From: Martinezella calliandrae
GTDB lineage: Bacteria; Pseudomonadota; Alphaproteobacteria; Rhizobiales; Rhizobiaceae
Assembly (NCBI RefSeq): GCF_030272695.1
Contig: NZ_JARFYN010000002.1
Location: 124,001 to 188,000 of the forward strand
Length of the DNA: 64,000 nt
Direction: 5' to 3'
The translations under genes were made by a program, and so were the position numbers. The stretch's first letter is position 1. The number at the start of each line of letters is the position of its first letter. Positions 8,532 through 16,386 of the stretch are shown one piece after another. Under the pieces are notes generated by a model. That model worked only from the letters and a program-made list of their open reading frames with translations, made no database searches and was not told where the DNA came from.

Positions 8532-9145
8532 GCCTCAGCCCTCACGGCGGCCCGTTCGGCCTCAATCGCGTCGAAACGCGCCAGGAAAAGCCGCTGCGCC
8601 TCGATCGCCGGCATCGGCTCGATCGGCAACATGTCTCGCGTGATGCCGCGAGGCTGGCCGAAGAACTTGCGCGCTTCCTGCGGCGTAAAGCCTGCGAGCA
8701 GGGTCGCCTCGAAATAAGCCGAAACTGTATCGGCCTTCTTGATCTTTTCCTTCAGCTCCGGTCCGCAATGCGGCGGCAGGGCAAAGCGTCTGTAGATTGC
8801 GGCTTCCAGGCGCTTCTCTACCACCTTGTAATCGCCGCCGACCACGGATTTGAACGGCGAGATCATATCGCCAATGACATATTCCGGGGCATCGTGCAGC
8901 AGCGCCGCTAACAGCTCGTCCGGCGTTGCTTTGTTGAGATAGCGGAAGATCGCCTCCACCACAAGGCTGTGTTGAGCGACGGAAAAGGCGTGATCCCCGG
9001 AGGTCTGACCGTTCCAGCGCGCCACGCGGGCAAGCCCGTGGGCGATGTCGCTGATCTCGACGTCGAGCGGAGAGGGATCCAACAGATCGAGCCTGCGGCC
9101 AGACAGCATGCGCTGCCAGGCGCGCGGGGTATCACCCGCTGTCAT
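8528..9145 (-). CDS. HD domain hydrolase (YfbR-like)
   Basis: A 205-residue HD-domain protein. It carries the early histidines of HSLVV (H59) and the HD doublet H84-D85 in LLHDAPEYVIGDMISPFK; the downstream aspartate and the Pro/Phe/Lys pattern resemble the 5'-deoxynucleotidase YfbR group. A role in dNMP turnover is a family-based inference. It overlaps the YgfZ gene upstream and the phosphatase gene downstream by 4 bases each, which suggests one coupled operon. Confidence 0.8.
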   Translation of the reverse strand: MTAGDTPRAWQRMLSGRRLDLLDPSPLDVEISDIAHGLARVARWNGQTSGDHAFSVAQHSLVVEAIFRYLNKATPDELLAALLHDAPEYVIGDMISPFKSVVGGDYKVVEKRLEAAIYRRFALPPHCGPELKEKIKKADTVSAYFEATLLAGFTPQEARKFFGQPRGITRDMLPIEPMPAIEAQRLFLARFDAIEAERAAVRAEA

Positions 9146-9981
9146 GCCGAGGCCTCATCGGCCGGTGTGGGGAAGGAGAGGCCGGACCAAGGGGGAAGCG
9201 TAAGCGAAACTTCGCGATCCCCCGCCAGGATTGGCTTGCTGGCGGCGATGCCCTCGCCGGCGCGGTCGATGCGGACGATCGCAAGACCCTTGGCGCCGTA
9301 GGTCGAGCCGAGCGTGCCGATCGATTTGCCGCCGATGGTCAATTCGGCGCCGGTGGCAGGCAGATCGCTGCTACCGCTCACCACGACGACCCGTCGGCGC
9401 GCCGTGCCGCGATGCTGCATGCGGGAAACCACTTCCTGCCCGACATAGCAGCCCTTGCGGAAGCCGAGGCCGCCGTTGAGATCCATCAGCACGTCATGCG
9501 GAAAAGCGTCCTGCAGCGCAAAGTCCAATCCGGAAGTCGCAATGCCATTGGCGATGCGCAGCGTCTGATAGAGGGTCTCGGCGTCGTCGCCGTGCTGGCC
9601 GGGCGTACGTGTTAGTGTGATACCCGCCTTGGTGAAGCGGCTGTCCTTGCGGCTTTCGGCCGCATTCTCGCCCCAGGCGGCAGTGACGCCTTCGGTCTCG
9701 ATTGCAGAAAAATCGACCGGCGCGCGCAGCCGATACATGGTGAGGCGCTTCAGAAGGCCGTCCCTTTGCACCGTATCGGTCTCCAGCACAAAGCCGGAAC
9801 CATCGCGCCAGATCATGAAGTCGAACAGAATCTTACCCTGCGGCGTAAGCAGCGCTCCGGGGCGTGCCTCGTCCGCACCAAGCGAGGTGAGATCGGTTGT
9901 AATGAGATTATGCAGGAAGGGCTCTGCCTCCGCGCCGGTAACGCGAAGAAATGAGCGATCTCTCAGGAATACGGCTGGCAT
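9142..9981 (-). CDS. ygfZ: Folate-binding protein YgfZ (Fe-S cluster and tRNA modification support)
   Basis: A 279-residue GcvT-like protein. The YgfZ signature is present as FRKGCYVGQEVVSR, with the functional cysteine at C178. Family members bind tetrahydrofolate and support assembly or repair of Fe-S enzymes such as MiaB; mitochondrial Iba57 is the eukaryotic relative. It heads a coupled run with the HD hydrolase and the phosphatase-like gene (4-base overlaps). The start has no alternative within the first 50 residues. Confidence 0.88.
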   Translation of the reverse strand: MPAVFLRDRSFLRVTGAEAEPFLHNLITTDLTSLGADEARPGALLTPQGKILFDFMIWRDGSGFVLETDTVQRDGLLKRLTMYRLRAPVDFSAIETEGVTAAWGENAAESRKDSRFTKAGITLTRTPGQHGDDAETLYQTLRIANGIATSGLDFALQDAFPHDVLMDLNGGLGFRKGCYVGQEVVSRMQHRGTARRRVVVVSGSSDLPATGAELTIGGKSIGTLGSTYGAKGLAIVRIDRAGEGIAASKPILAGDREVSLTLPPWSGLSFPTPADEASA

Positions 9982-10054
9982 GGTGGACCCGCTAATTTGG
10001 CCTATCCATCAGAGGTAGGGCCTTCGGTCGAGAACCGCAAGTTCTGCGGCCGGA

Positions 10055-10816
10055 TCATTCGCCTGAGGTGAAGAATTTCCATTTGCCATCAGGCGTGATG
10101 CCGACGCGATAGAAATTATAGCCGCCGAATTCCAGCATATCGGAAAAGTCGCCAGCGGTCACGATGCGCATCAGATCGACCTTTTCCGGCGCTGTCAGGG
10201 TCTTGATGTCCTTTTCGGCGAAATAGGGCCAGACATACATTTCATCGGATGTGCCCTGGCCGATATGGGCAAAGCCGGTCGACATGATGTCGAGGAGAAT
10301 CGAGAGGATTTCGATGCCGTCAGGGTCGCCGGAAAGGTCATGCAACGTCTTGATCGGATCTTCGCCCGGATCGTCTGCCGTCACCTGGGTCTGATTGAGA
10401 CCACCGCCGACATTCATGAGCGGACGCAGACGCTCGAGTTCACCGGAGGCGGCGGCCTCGACAATCATCTCGCGCAGCTTGCGCACCGGCTCCGGCACCT
10501 TGCTGATGTCGAAGAGGATCTCCGCCTGCTTGCCGCCATTCGGGGCATTGCTGGGTGTCGTGCTGCTCTGTCCGGCCTGGCTGTTGATCAGCGGGTCGGG
10601 CATGGGGAGTGTCTTTGAGGGTGCTTCAAGCGCCTCTTCGACCGGCCTGTCATTGCTGCGCTGCGCTGATTTCCCATGAACGCCCGGCTTGGTGGTGGGC
10701 GGATTGAGCTGGGAGAAAGCAAAGGAGGGCAAAGGCTGAGCGAGGCTGCCAAAAAACATGGCGGCGGCAAGCAAGGCAATGGAATGTCGAGACTCATTGC
10801 CCGATAGGATGTGCAT
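10055..10816 (-). CDS. Exported protein of unknown function
   Basis: About 253 residues from the ATG at 10816. The N-terminus (HSIALLAAAMFFGSLAQPLPSF) looks like a signal peptide. A Pro/Ser/Thr-rich linker follows, then a conserved-looking domain ending in YNFYRVGITPDGKWKFF. I do not recognise a named domain. The open frame extends upstream to 11056, but that part overlaps the small gene at 10833-11090 and lacks protein-like composition, so I use 10816. It starts 16 bases after that small gene ends and is probably cotranscribed with it. Confidence 0.65.
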   Translation of the reverse strand: MHILSGNESRHSIALLAAAMFFGSLAQPLPSFAFSQLNPPTTKPGVHGKSAQRSNDRPVEEALEAPSKTLPMPDPLINSQAGQSSTTPSNAPNGGKQAEILFDISKVPEPVRKLREMIVEAAASGELERLRPLMNVGGGLNQTQVTADDPGEDPIKTLHDLSGDPDGIEILSILLDIMSTGFAHIGQGTSDEMYVWPYFAEKDIKTLTAPEKVDLMRIVTAGDFSDMLEFGGYNFYRVGITPDGKWKFFTSGE

Positions 10817-10832
10817 AAGGGATCTCTGGCTA

Positions 10833-11090
10833 TTATTGCAAGGTGCGGTTCGGAGAGAATTCACCAGCAAGCATGCGTTCCCTAAGCGATTCGAGCAAGG
10901 CTTCCGCGCCTTGTTCGCCATGGATGCGAATAGTCTCGCGAATAGCATGGGCAATTGCGGCGTCGGCGATGATTTCCGGCTCGATACCATCAGCCATCCC
11001 GTCAGCCCAGGCCTCATTCTGGTATTCCAGTGCTGCCTGCCTTTTTTCGTGGACAATCATGTCGTCGATGTCGTTCAGGCTTGGTTCCAT
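10833..11090 (-). CDS. Small acidic alpha-helical protein of unknown function
   Basis: About 85 residues from the ATG at 11090, which is preceded by GAGGA with 8-base spacing; an upstream ATG at 11114 is in frame but its AAGGA lies too close. The sequence is acidic and probably helical (runs such as AALEYQNEAWADGMADG and ADAAIAHAIRETI), without a signal peptide or membrane segment. It sits directly before an exported protein gene. No family recognised. Confidence 0.6.
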   Translation of the reverse strand: MEPSLNDIDDMIVHEKRQAALEYQNEAWADGMADGIEPEIIADAAIAHAIRETIRIHGEQGAEALLESLRERMLAGEFSPNRTLQ

Positions 11091-11145
11091 TGTTTCGTTC
11101 CTCGAGACGTCCATGTCCTTACCGCTTGATTAACGACTTTATCAG

Positions 11146-11181
11146 CCTTTTCCTAAAACGACACGGCTCGGTGGGAAAAGG
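11146..11181. repeat. Inverted repeat between two unknown genes
   Basis: CCTTTTCC and GGAAAAGG arms separated by 20 bases, between the TIGR02301 gene and the small acidic protein gene. It could be a weak terminator or a protein-binding site. GGTTAATAAATCG lies just beyond it. Confidence 0.3.
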
Positions 11182-11194
11182 GGTTAATAAATCG

Positions 11195-11632
11195 TCAATT
11201 TCCAAAGCGAGCGGTTATTTCTGTGGCAAGTGTTGCACCTTCGTTACGGTATCGCTCCTCGGCGACGATGGCTTGCAGCGTGCAGTCCGTGTAAACCGAT
11301 GCGAAGGATCTATATCCACGGTTGAAAGAGGCGGTCAGTCTTTCTTTTCGTTTCGGTTCGTCTTTGGTCTCGGTATCGAGCAATCGCTGCATATCGGCTC
11401 GCCAGGAATCTTCTTTTTCGGTGTGGCAGAGATTGCGCAGATAGTGGATCGATCCAAGAATTTCGGCGAGCCGTGACAGCTGGTCGTCATAGGGCGCGGG
11501 CCGTTCTGTACCACCGCCTGCGTCGGGCACCTGCACCTCCGGAGCTGTCGCCGCAGGCTGCGCAAAGGCCGGAAATGCGGCCGTTAGCGCGGCGCAGATC
11601 GGAAGCAGCTTGATGAGGCGACGATAATTCAT
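11195..11632 (-). CDS. TIGR02301 family exported protein
   Basis: About 145 residues from the ATG at 11632. Residues 1-24 (MNYRRLIKLLPICAALTAAFPAFA) form a signal peptide, followed by a Pro/Ala-rich stretch and a helical domain with two cysteines (RNLCHTEKE and YTDCTLQ). This fits the TIGR02301 family, found in Rhizobiales and without known function. The predicted location is the periplasm. An upstream in-frame start at 11656 would precede the signal peptide and is less likely. Confidence 0.75.
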   Translation of the reverse strand: MNYRRLIKLLPICAALTAAFPAFAQPAATAPEVQVPDAGGGTERPAPYDDQLSRLAEILGSIHYLRNLCHTEKEDSWRADMQRLLDTETKDEPKRKERLTASFNRGYRSFASVYTDCTLQAIVAEERYRNEGATLATEITARFGN

Positions 11633-11734
11633 GAACCCAATTGATACGGCAAGCATGACGGGAACAAGGCGAAAACCTCGCTTTCCACGCCGTTTTTATC
11701 ACGCATCGTTAACGCCAGAGCCCCGGACACATTA

Positions 11735-12154
11735 TTAGACCCGCGCCGTCGCCAGCCGTTCGGCACATTCGAGCACGCTCGCAGGAACGGGCAAGTGGCG
11801 GAGCTCTTCCAGCGAATACCACCCGATTGCCGCGGCATCGTCGGCGGCTTCGGCAATCGCATCCTCGTCGGCATCGACCAGGAAGACCGACAGAAAGAAA
11901 TGACTGGTGAGCCTCCCGTCTGCTGCATGGCTTCTGAGATCGTAAGTTTCGAAAAGGCGAGGATTGCGAGCAATTATTCCTGTCTCTTCCTTGAACTCCC
12001 GCAATGCCGTTTCCGTCGGTGTTTCGCCATCTTCTGCCCGCCCGCCCGGAAAGGCGTACATATCGGCAGATGGCGGATTGCGCCGCAACACCAGCAGGAA
12101 GCGGCCGTCACGTTCGAGGATGGCGGAGGAGGCGAGGCGCGGGATAGAGGTCAT
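11735..12154 (-). CDS. NUDIX hydrolase
   Basis: A 139-residue protein with a complete Nudix box, GX5EX7REUXEEXGU, at about residues 37-60 (GGRAEDGE, then REFKEETGI). It should hydrolyse a nucleoside diphosphate linked to another moiety; the substrate cannot be read from sequence, and ADP-ribose or oxidised nucleotides are both possible. It is transcribed away from ynfA across a 150-base region that probably holds both promoters. Confidence 0.9.
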   Translation of the reverse strand: MTSIPRLASSAILERDGRFLLVLRRNPPSADMYAFPGGRAEDGETPTETALREFKEETGIIARNPRLFETYDLRSHAADGRLTSHFFLSVFLVDADEDAIAEAADDAAAIGWYSLEELRHLPVPASVLECAERLATARV

Positions 12155-12306
12155 GGGTCAATTCGGATTCTAATGAAAATATCGGCGACAATGAGGGGTG
12201 GGCGTGGAAGCTTCTCACTCCATAAGATACGACCCTTGTTGTCCGGGATGAAAGTCCTTTTACTCGAGAAAGAAAACGGCGACGAATCGGGGCCACCAGC
12301 ACGCCA

Positions 12307-12639
12307 ATGAAAACCATGATGACCTATGGACTTTACGCTCTCGCTGCGTTGGCTGAAATTGCCGGCTGTTTTGCCTTCTGGGCCTGGCTCCGGCTGGCAA
12401 AGCCGATCTGGTGGCTAGCACCGGGTCTGGTCTCATTGGCGTTGTTCGCCTGGCTGCTGGCGCTGGTGCCGAGCGACGCTGCAGGGCGTACCTTTGCGGC
12501 CTATGGCGGCGTCTACATCGTCGCTTCCATTCTCTGGCTCTGGATGATCGAGGGACGCTTGCCGGATCGTTGGGATCTCTCCGGTGGCGCCGTCTGTCTT
12601 GCGGGCGCGGCCGTTATTCTCTTCGGCCCTCGCTACTGA
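12307..12639 (+). CDS. ynfA: YnfA family (UPF0060) small membrane protein
   Basis: A 110-residue protein with four predicted membrane helices. The [13 protein letters not shown] start region, WWL in the second helix, and the [20 protein letters not shown] block are typical of YnfA/UPF0060. The family is related to small multidrug resistance pumps, and transport of small cationic compounds has been suggested. The SRAP gene follows 43 bases later on the same strand. Confidence 0.9.
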   Translation: MKTMMTYGLYALAALAEIAGCFAFWAWLRLAKPIWWLAPGLVSLALFAWLLALVPSDAAGRTFAAYGGVYIVASILWLWMIEGRLPDRWDLSGGAVCLAGAAVILFGPRY

Positions 12640-12682
12640 CCTTCTCCTTGACCCGACTCTTTGAGGATGCAACACAAGCCGC

Positions 12683-13447
12683 ATGTGCGGACGATTTGCA
12701 TTGACGCAAACAGAGAAGGAAGTGCGGGAATTGCTCGGTTATCTCGAGCATGAAGATTTCCCCGCGCGCTATAACATAGCTCCGACGCAGCCGATTTTAG
12801 TCGTCATTTCAGGCGACCGGCAGGAACGGGGCAGCAATCTACCGGATCGCCGCGCCCTACTTGTTCGCTGGGGTTTTACGCCGGCCTGGGTGAAGGACCC
12901 CAAGGAGTTTCCGCTCTTGATCAATGCCCGGGCCGAAACCGCGATCGGCAAGGCTTCATTCCGAGCCGCCATGCGTCACAGGCGCATTCTGATCCCGGCA
13001 TCGGGCTTTTACGAATGGCATCGCCCGTCGAAGGCGAGCGGCGAGAAATCGCAGGCTTATTGGATCCGTCCGCGGGCCGGCGGGGTCATTGCCTTTGCCG
13101 GCCTGATGGAGACCTGGTCATCGGCCGATGGTTCCGAGATCGATACGGGCGCCATTTTAACGACATCGGCGAATCGAACGATGCGGCCTATTCACGACCG
13201 CATGCCTGTGGTCATCAAGCCGGAAGATTTCACCCGCTGGCTCGATTGCAAAACGCAGGAGCCGCGTGAAGTCCAGGATCTGATGGTGCCTGTTCAGGAG
13301 AATTTTTTCGAGGCGATTCCGATTTCGGATCGCGTCAACAAGGTCGCTAATATGGGGTCGGATTTGCAGACGCCCGTCGCAGTCGATCCTTTGATCAAGC
13401 CGTCGAAGAAGCCGGACGTTGGCGCTGGCCAGCTAAGCCTCTTCTGA
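12683..13447 (+). CDS. yedK: SOS response-associated (SRAP/HMCES-type) abasic-site protein
   Basis: A 254-residue SRAP-domain protein. MCGRFALT places the catalytic cysteine at residue 2, which after removal of Met1 forms a thiazolidine link to abasic sites in single-stranded DNA. Other active-site elements are present: INARAET (Asn and Arg), the glutamate of GFYEWHR, and the histidine of MRPIHDRMP. The start is fixed by the Cys2 requirement. A role in shielding abasic sites is family knowledge. Confidence 0.92.
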   Translation: MCGRFALTQTEKEVRELLGYLEHEDFPARYNIAPTQPILVVISGDRQERGSNLPDRRALLVRWGFTPAWVKDPKEFPLLINARAETAIGKASFRAAMRHRRILIPASGFYEWHRPSKASGEKSQAYWIRPRAGGVIAFAGLMETWSSADGSEIDTGAILTTSANRTMRPIHDRMPVVIKPEDFTRWLDCKTQEPREVQDLMVPVQENFFEAIPISDRVNKVANMGSDLQTPVAVDPLIKPSKKPDVGAGQLSLF

Positions 13448-13489
13448 ACGGCTTTACATGAGATCGGCATCGCATCGTCATGAACCACT

Positions 13490-13510
13490 GTGGCCAAACT
13501 CTGTGGCCAC
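13490..13510. repeat. Inverted repeat between convergent genes
   Basis: GTGGCCA and TGGCCAC arms with a 7-base loop, also readable as a direct repeat of CTGTGGCCA. It lies between the SRAP gene and the convergent 47-codon gene. It may help terminate both, but has no T-run. Confidence 0.3.
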
Positions 13511-13527
13511 TGGCGGATGCGGCAGCT

Positions 13528-13671
13528 TTAGGCGAGTTTCTTTTCCAGCGGCTTGGTCTTTTTCAGCATCAGATGTGCTGCCAGGACGGCCTTGAGGCCA
13601 AGCGGACGATAGAGTGTGCTGGGGTCGATCTTAGCTTGCGGTTGTGCCGCTTCTTCTTTCTTCGCCGTCAT
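13528..13671 (-). CDS. Short basic protein of 47 residues, unknown function
   Basis: ATG at 13671, stop TAA at 13530-13528. The product starts MTAKKEEAAQPQAKIDPSTL and ends with a helix rich in Leu, Ala and Lys (LMLKKTKPLEKKLA). A GAGGAG six bases upstream is a strong ribosome site, and the third-position GC pattern looks coding. About 10 lysines make it basic; a short amphipathic helix may lie at residues 25-38. There is no cysteine or signal peptide. The 250 bases upstream carry three inverted repeats. I recognise no family. Confidence 0.6.
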   Translation of the reverse strand: MTAKKEEAAQPQAKIDPSTLYRPLGLKAVLAAHLMLKKTKPLEKKLA

Positions 13672-13731
13672 GTGTTTCTCCTCGCAATGTTCCCAAGGGT
13701 GTCTTTTGACACACCGCCATGTAGCCTTTTC

Positions 13732-13750
13732 TTGTCATAAATCATGACAA
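13732..13750. promoter_or_regulatory. Inverted repeat upstream of the 47-codon gene
   Basis: TTGTCAT-AAATC-ATGACAA, 61 bases upstream of the start codon at 13671. Two more inverted repeats are nearby: GTGTC-TTTT-GACAC (13699-13712) and ATTTCGC-N9-GCGAAAT (13793-13815). The region 13672-13923 otherwise holds no gene. Operator function is inferred. Confidence 0.4.
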
Positions 13751-13923
13751 ATCAAAGGCATTTGCCGATCAGCTTTTGTAAACACCGACCATATTTCGCG
13801 AGTGTAATGCGAAATTCTGACGTACAATCTATCTAATTTAGGCGTTTATTTTTCGTTAAGAGGTTGCGCTGACACGACGAATCGATGAACCGTCGTGAGT
13901 GTCAAATAGCCACGGCGTTTCGA

Positions 13924-14784
13924 CTAGATATGCCGGCCGATGTCGTCGTTGGAATCGTCGACATCGGGATCGGCGGGGCCGTTGATGGTGTAGGTGCCGT
14001 ATTTGCGCGTCCAGGAACGCGCGCCGAACGGCAGTGATAGCAGATAGGCAACGACGGTAACCACCATGACATGCCAGGTATAGCTCATCAGCAGTGCCAC
14101 ATAGACGACGAGGCCAAGCATGATCGGCAGCACAAGATCGCGGCGGATGCGGCTGCTTTCCGATTTGCCGGACCAGACGGGCAGGCGGCTGACCAGCAGG
14201 AAGGCGATCAGCACGGTGTAGCCTGCACCCCAATAGGCAAAGGTTTTGCTGGGCGTCAGCCCCAGGAAGCCGAGATAGACCGGCAGCAATACCAGCATCG
14301 CGCCGGCCGGCGCCGGCACGCCGACAAAATATTCAGACTGCCAGGACGCCTTGTTCTCGCGTTCCGCCATCACGTTGAAGCGCGCGAGCCGCAGGCCAGC
14401 CGCGATGGCATAGATCAGCGCCGCGATCCAGCCGAGCGAGCGTGCCTGATCCAGCAGGAAGACATAGATGACAAGCGCCGGCGCGACACCGAAGTTGACG
14501 ATATCGGCAAGCGAATCCATCTGTGCGCCGAACTTGGAGGTGGCTTTCATCAGCCGCGCCACGCGCCCGTCGATCCCATCGAGGAAGGCAGCGACCAGCA
14601 CGGCAACCACGGCGAGCTCGTAGCGGTTTTCGAAAGCGAGACGAATGCCGGTCAAGCCCGCGCAGATCGCCAGCACGGTGATCATGTTCGGCACGATCAG
14701 CCGCAGCGGGATTTCCCGCAGGCGCGGCCCGCGCGCCTCGTCGTTGGGACCATGCGGCTCAAAGGGTGGAAAAGGCGTCTTCAT
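13924..14784 (-). CDS. pssA: CDP-diacylglycerol-serine O-phosphatidyltransferase
   Basis: Makes phosphatidylserine from CDP-diacylglycerol and serine at the inner membrane, the first step toward phosphatidylethanolamine. The 286-residue polytopic protein carries the CDP-alcohol phosphatidyltransferase motif at about 69-94: D69, D72-G73, A76-R77, G86, D90 and D94 all match the consensus. About eight membrane helices follow. Psd, the next enzyme of the pathway, is encoded 20 bases upstream on the same strand, so the two form an operon in the order psd-pssA. Confidence 0.93.
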   Translation of the reverse strand: MKTPFPPFEPHGPNDEARGPRLREIPLRLIVPNMITVLAICAGLTGIRLAFENRYELAVVAVLVAAFLDGIDGRVARLMKATSKFGAQMDSLADIVNFGVAPALVIYVFLLDQARSLGWIAALIYAIAAGLRLARFNVMAERENKASWQSEYFVGVPAPAGAMLVLLPVYLGFLGLTPSKTFAYWGAGYTVLIAFLLVSRLPVWSGKSESSRIRRDLVLPIMLGLVVYVALLMSYTWHVMVVTVVAYLLSLPFGARSWTRKYGTYTINGPADPDVDDSNDDIGRHI

Positions 14785-14804
14785 CTCGCTCGCTTCCTCA
14801 GGGC

Positions 14805-15503
14805 TCAGCTGCGGCGGCTAACGATGGGGCCCTTCGAGGAGCCGAATTCCGCAATCACCGTTTCGCCGGCGATCGCCCTTTGGCCGACCGAGACGCGAGG
14901 CGCTGCTCCCTCCGGCAGAAAGACGTCGAGGCGCGAGCCGAAACGGATGAGGCCGATACGCTCGCCCGCGTCGACCGATTCGTTTTCATTGACGAAGCAG
15001 AGGATGCGGCGGGCGACGAGGCCGGCAATCTGCACGACGCCGATCTCGCCATGCTTTGTCTCGACGACGAGACCATTGCGTTCGTTCTGCTCGCTCGCCT
15101 TATCCAGTTCCGCATTAAGGAAGCTGCCCTGGCGATAAGCGATATTGGTGATACGGCCGCGCATTGGCGAGCGGTTCACATGGCAGTCGAAGACGTTCAT
15201 GAAGATCGAGATGCGCAGCATCGGCTCGTGGCCGAGATTGAGCTCAACCGGCGGCGTCACCATCTGCACGCCCGAGACCTTGCCGTCGGCAGGCGATACG
15301 GCAAGATCGTCGTCCTGCGGCGTCATGCGCTCGGGATCGCGGAAGAAATAGGCGCACCAGAGCGTGAAGATCAAGCCGATCCAAAAAAGCGGCTTGAAGA
15401 TCCAGCCAAGAACCAGCGACGCAACAAAAAAACCAGCGACGAAGGGATACCCTTCTTTGTGCACCGGGACGATCGTGTTGCGTACGCTATTCAACAAGCT
15501 CAT
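14805..15503 (-). CDS. psd: Phosphatidylserine decarboxylase proenzyme
   Basis: Decarboxylates phosphatidylserine to phosphatidylethanolamine. Of the short (PSD-A) type: about 232 residues from the ATG at 15503, with N-terminal membrane helices (residues 21-52). Self-cleavage should occur in RFGSRLDV at Gly-Ser, turning Ser190 into the pyruvoyl cofactor. The histidine in FDCHVNRSP is also conserved. A GTG at 15512 would add three residues, but the MSLLNSV start agrees with relatives and has GGAG 10 bases upstream. Operon with pssA. Confidence 0.93.
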   Translation of the reverse strand: MSLLNSVRNTIVPVHKEGYPFVAGFFVASLVLGWIFKPLFWIGLIFTLWCAYFFRDPERMTPQDDDLAVSPADGKVSGVQMVTPPVELNLGHEPMLRISIFMNVFDCHVNRSPMRGRITNIAYRQGSFLNAELDKASEQNERNGLVVETKHGEIGVVQIAGLVARRILCFVNENESVDAGERIGLIRFGSRLDVFLPEGAAPRVSVGQRAIAGETVIAEFGSSKGPIVSRRS

Positions 15504-15522
15504 CGATGGCACACTCCATTAA

Positions 15523-15608
15523 GGCATGGTCCCGAAAAGGCGGGCAGCGGTTTTCGGGCAAAGATCATGCCGGCCAAAAGACGAGAACAAGATGAGTCGT
15601 CTTGTTCT
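15523..15608. repeat. Rhizobial-type intergenic palindromic element
   Basis: Two inverted repeats in tandem. The first (15523-15571) has imperfect arms containing GGCATG/CATGCC and CCCGAAAA/TTTTCGGG. The second (15584-15608) is AGAACAAGA-TGAGTCG-TCTTGTTCT, perfect over 9 bases. The first resembles the short GATCATG/TTTTCGGG palindromes that are frequent between genes in Rhizobium. It lies between psd and the broken pyrE-like gene. Confidence 0.5.
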
Positions 15609-15628
15609 AACTACCAGAATGACGGTGA

Positions 15629-16230
15629 CTACAGGCAATTTCTGTCATGGGCAATGCTTTCGCACGCTCGCCCCCAGCGCAATGCTAATCGCGGCCGATA
15701 CCTATGCCTATTGGCGTTTTCCAGATCTGCTCTCGCAAAAGCGGACAAGACGCGAAGTTGCGGAAGGCCTTGGACCGCAGGGCACCTCCGATCGCACAGA
15801 CAACGGCAAGAATGTGCGCCTGCGAGCCGACTGCCATGCGATGGGCATCTTTCACTGCACCGCCCGTCGAAATCACATCCTCGATGAAGGTTACGCGGCG
15901 GCTGAAAACGTCTTGTCCCTCGATTGCCTGGCAGGTTCCATAAGCCTTTGCCTCCTTGCGAACGAAGGCCGCGGGAAGGCCGGTCTCCAGCGAGATCGCC
16001 GTCACAAGCGGGATGCCTCTCAATTCGAGGCCGGCAACAATCTCGGTTTCGGCTGGGATGAGATCGGCCATGGCGCGTGCAAGCGCTTCAGCAGCGAAGG
16101 CATGCCTTCAAAGCAGTATTTGTCGAAATATCGATTGGAAATTTGGCAGTTCGAATTCGCCTTCCAACGTCGCCACCTCGGCGATGCGCCGGGCGAGATC
16201 GTTTTTCGATCGAACTATTCCATCTGTCAT
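15629..16230 (-). pseudogene. Broken orotate phosphoribosyltransferase-like gene (pyrE paralogue)
   Basis: The ATG at 16230 has a strong GGAGG 7 bases upstream and begins a normal OPRTase N-terminus (MTDGIVRSKNDLARRIAEV). The frame meets a TGA at codon 41 (16110-16108). Between about 16150 and 16095 the homology continues in another frame (SNRYFDKYCFEGMPSLL), then returns to the first frame at AEALARAMADLIP and runs through the PRPP-binding motif VTFIEDVISTGGAV. Near 15790 it shifts again: the usual C-terminal end, LSAFARADLEN, is in a different frame. At least three frame breaks make this a decayed gene. A functional pyrE is expected elsewhere. Confidence 0.75.
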
Positions 16231-16338
16231 CGTTCGGCCTCCTTCTTCGCACGGCTTACCGCGTATACGCTGGAATCATGGGGCCGCAAGCCACATGATG
16301 TCTTTGGAGGCGCGCCGGGTTCGGGGAATGAGTAAACA

Positions 16339-16365
16339 AAGCCGCCGGAGATTATCCGGCGGCTT
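16339..16365 (-). terminator. Terminator of the acid phosphatase gene
   Basis: AAGCCGCCGG and CCGGCGGCTT, perfect 10-base arms with a 7-base loop, followed on the minus strand by TTTGTTTAC. It lies 21 bases after the stop codon. Confidence 0.85.
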
Positions 16366-16386
16366 GTGCATTGCTGGAGATCGAAA

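Noticed and set aside
10817..11056. N-terminal extension of the exported protein at 10055
   Set aside because: It overlaps another gene in a different frame and would bury the signal peptide 80 residues in.
13480..13740. 86-codon plus-strand open frame over the 47-codon gene
   Set aside because: No ribosome site and a phenylalanine/cysteine-rich tail; the minus-strand frame has a strong ribosome site and better coding signs.
14071..15138. 355-codon plus-strand open frame across pssA and psd
   Set aside because: Antisense shadow of two clear genes; the protein has no domain and an unnatural composition rich in Asp, Arg, Gln and His.
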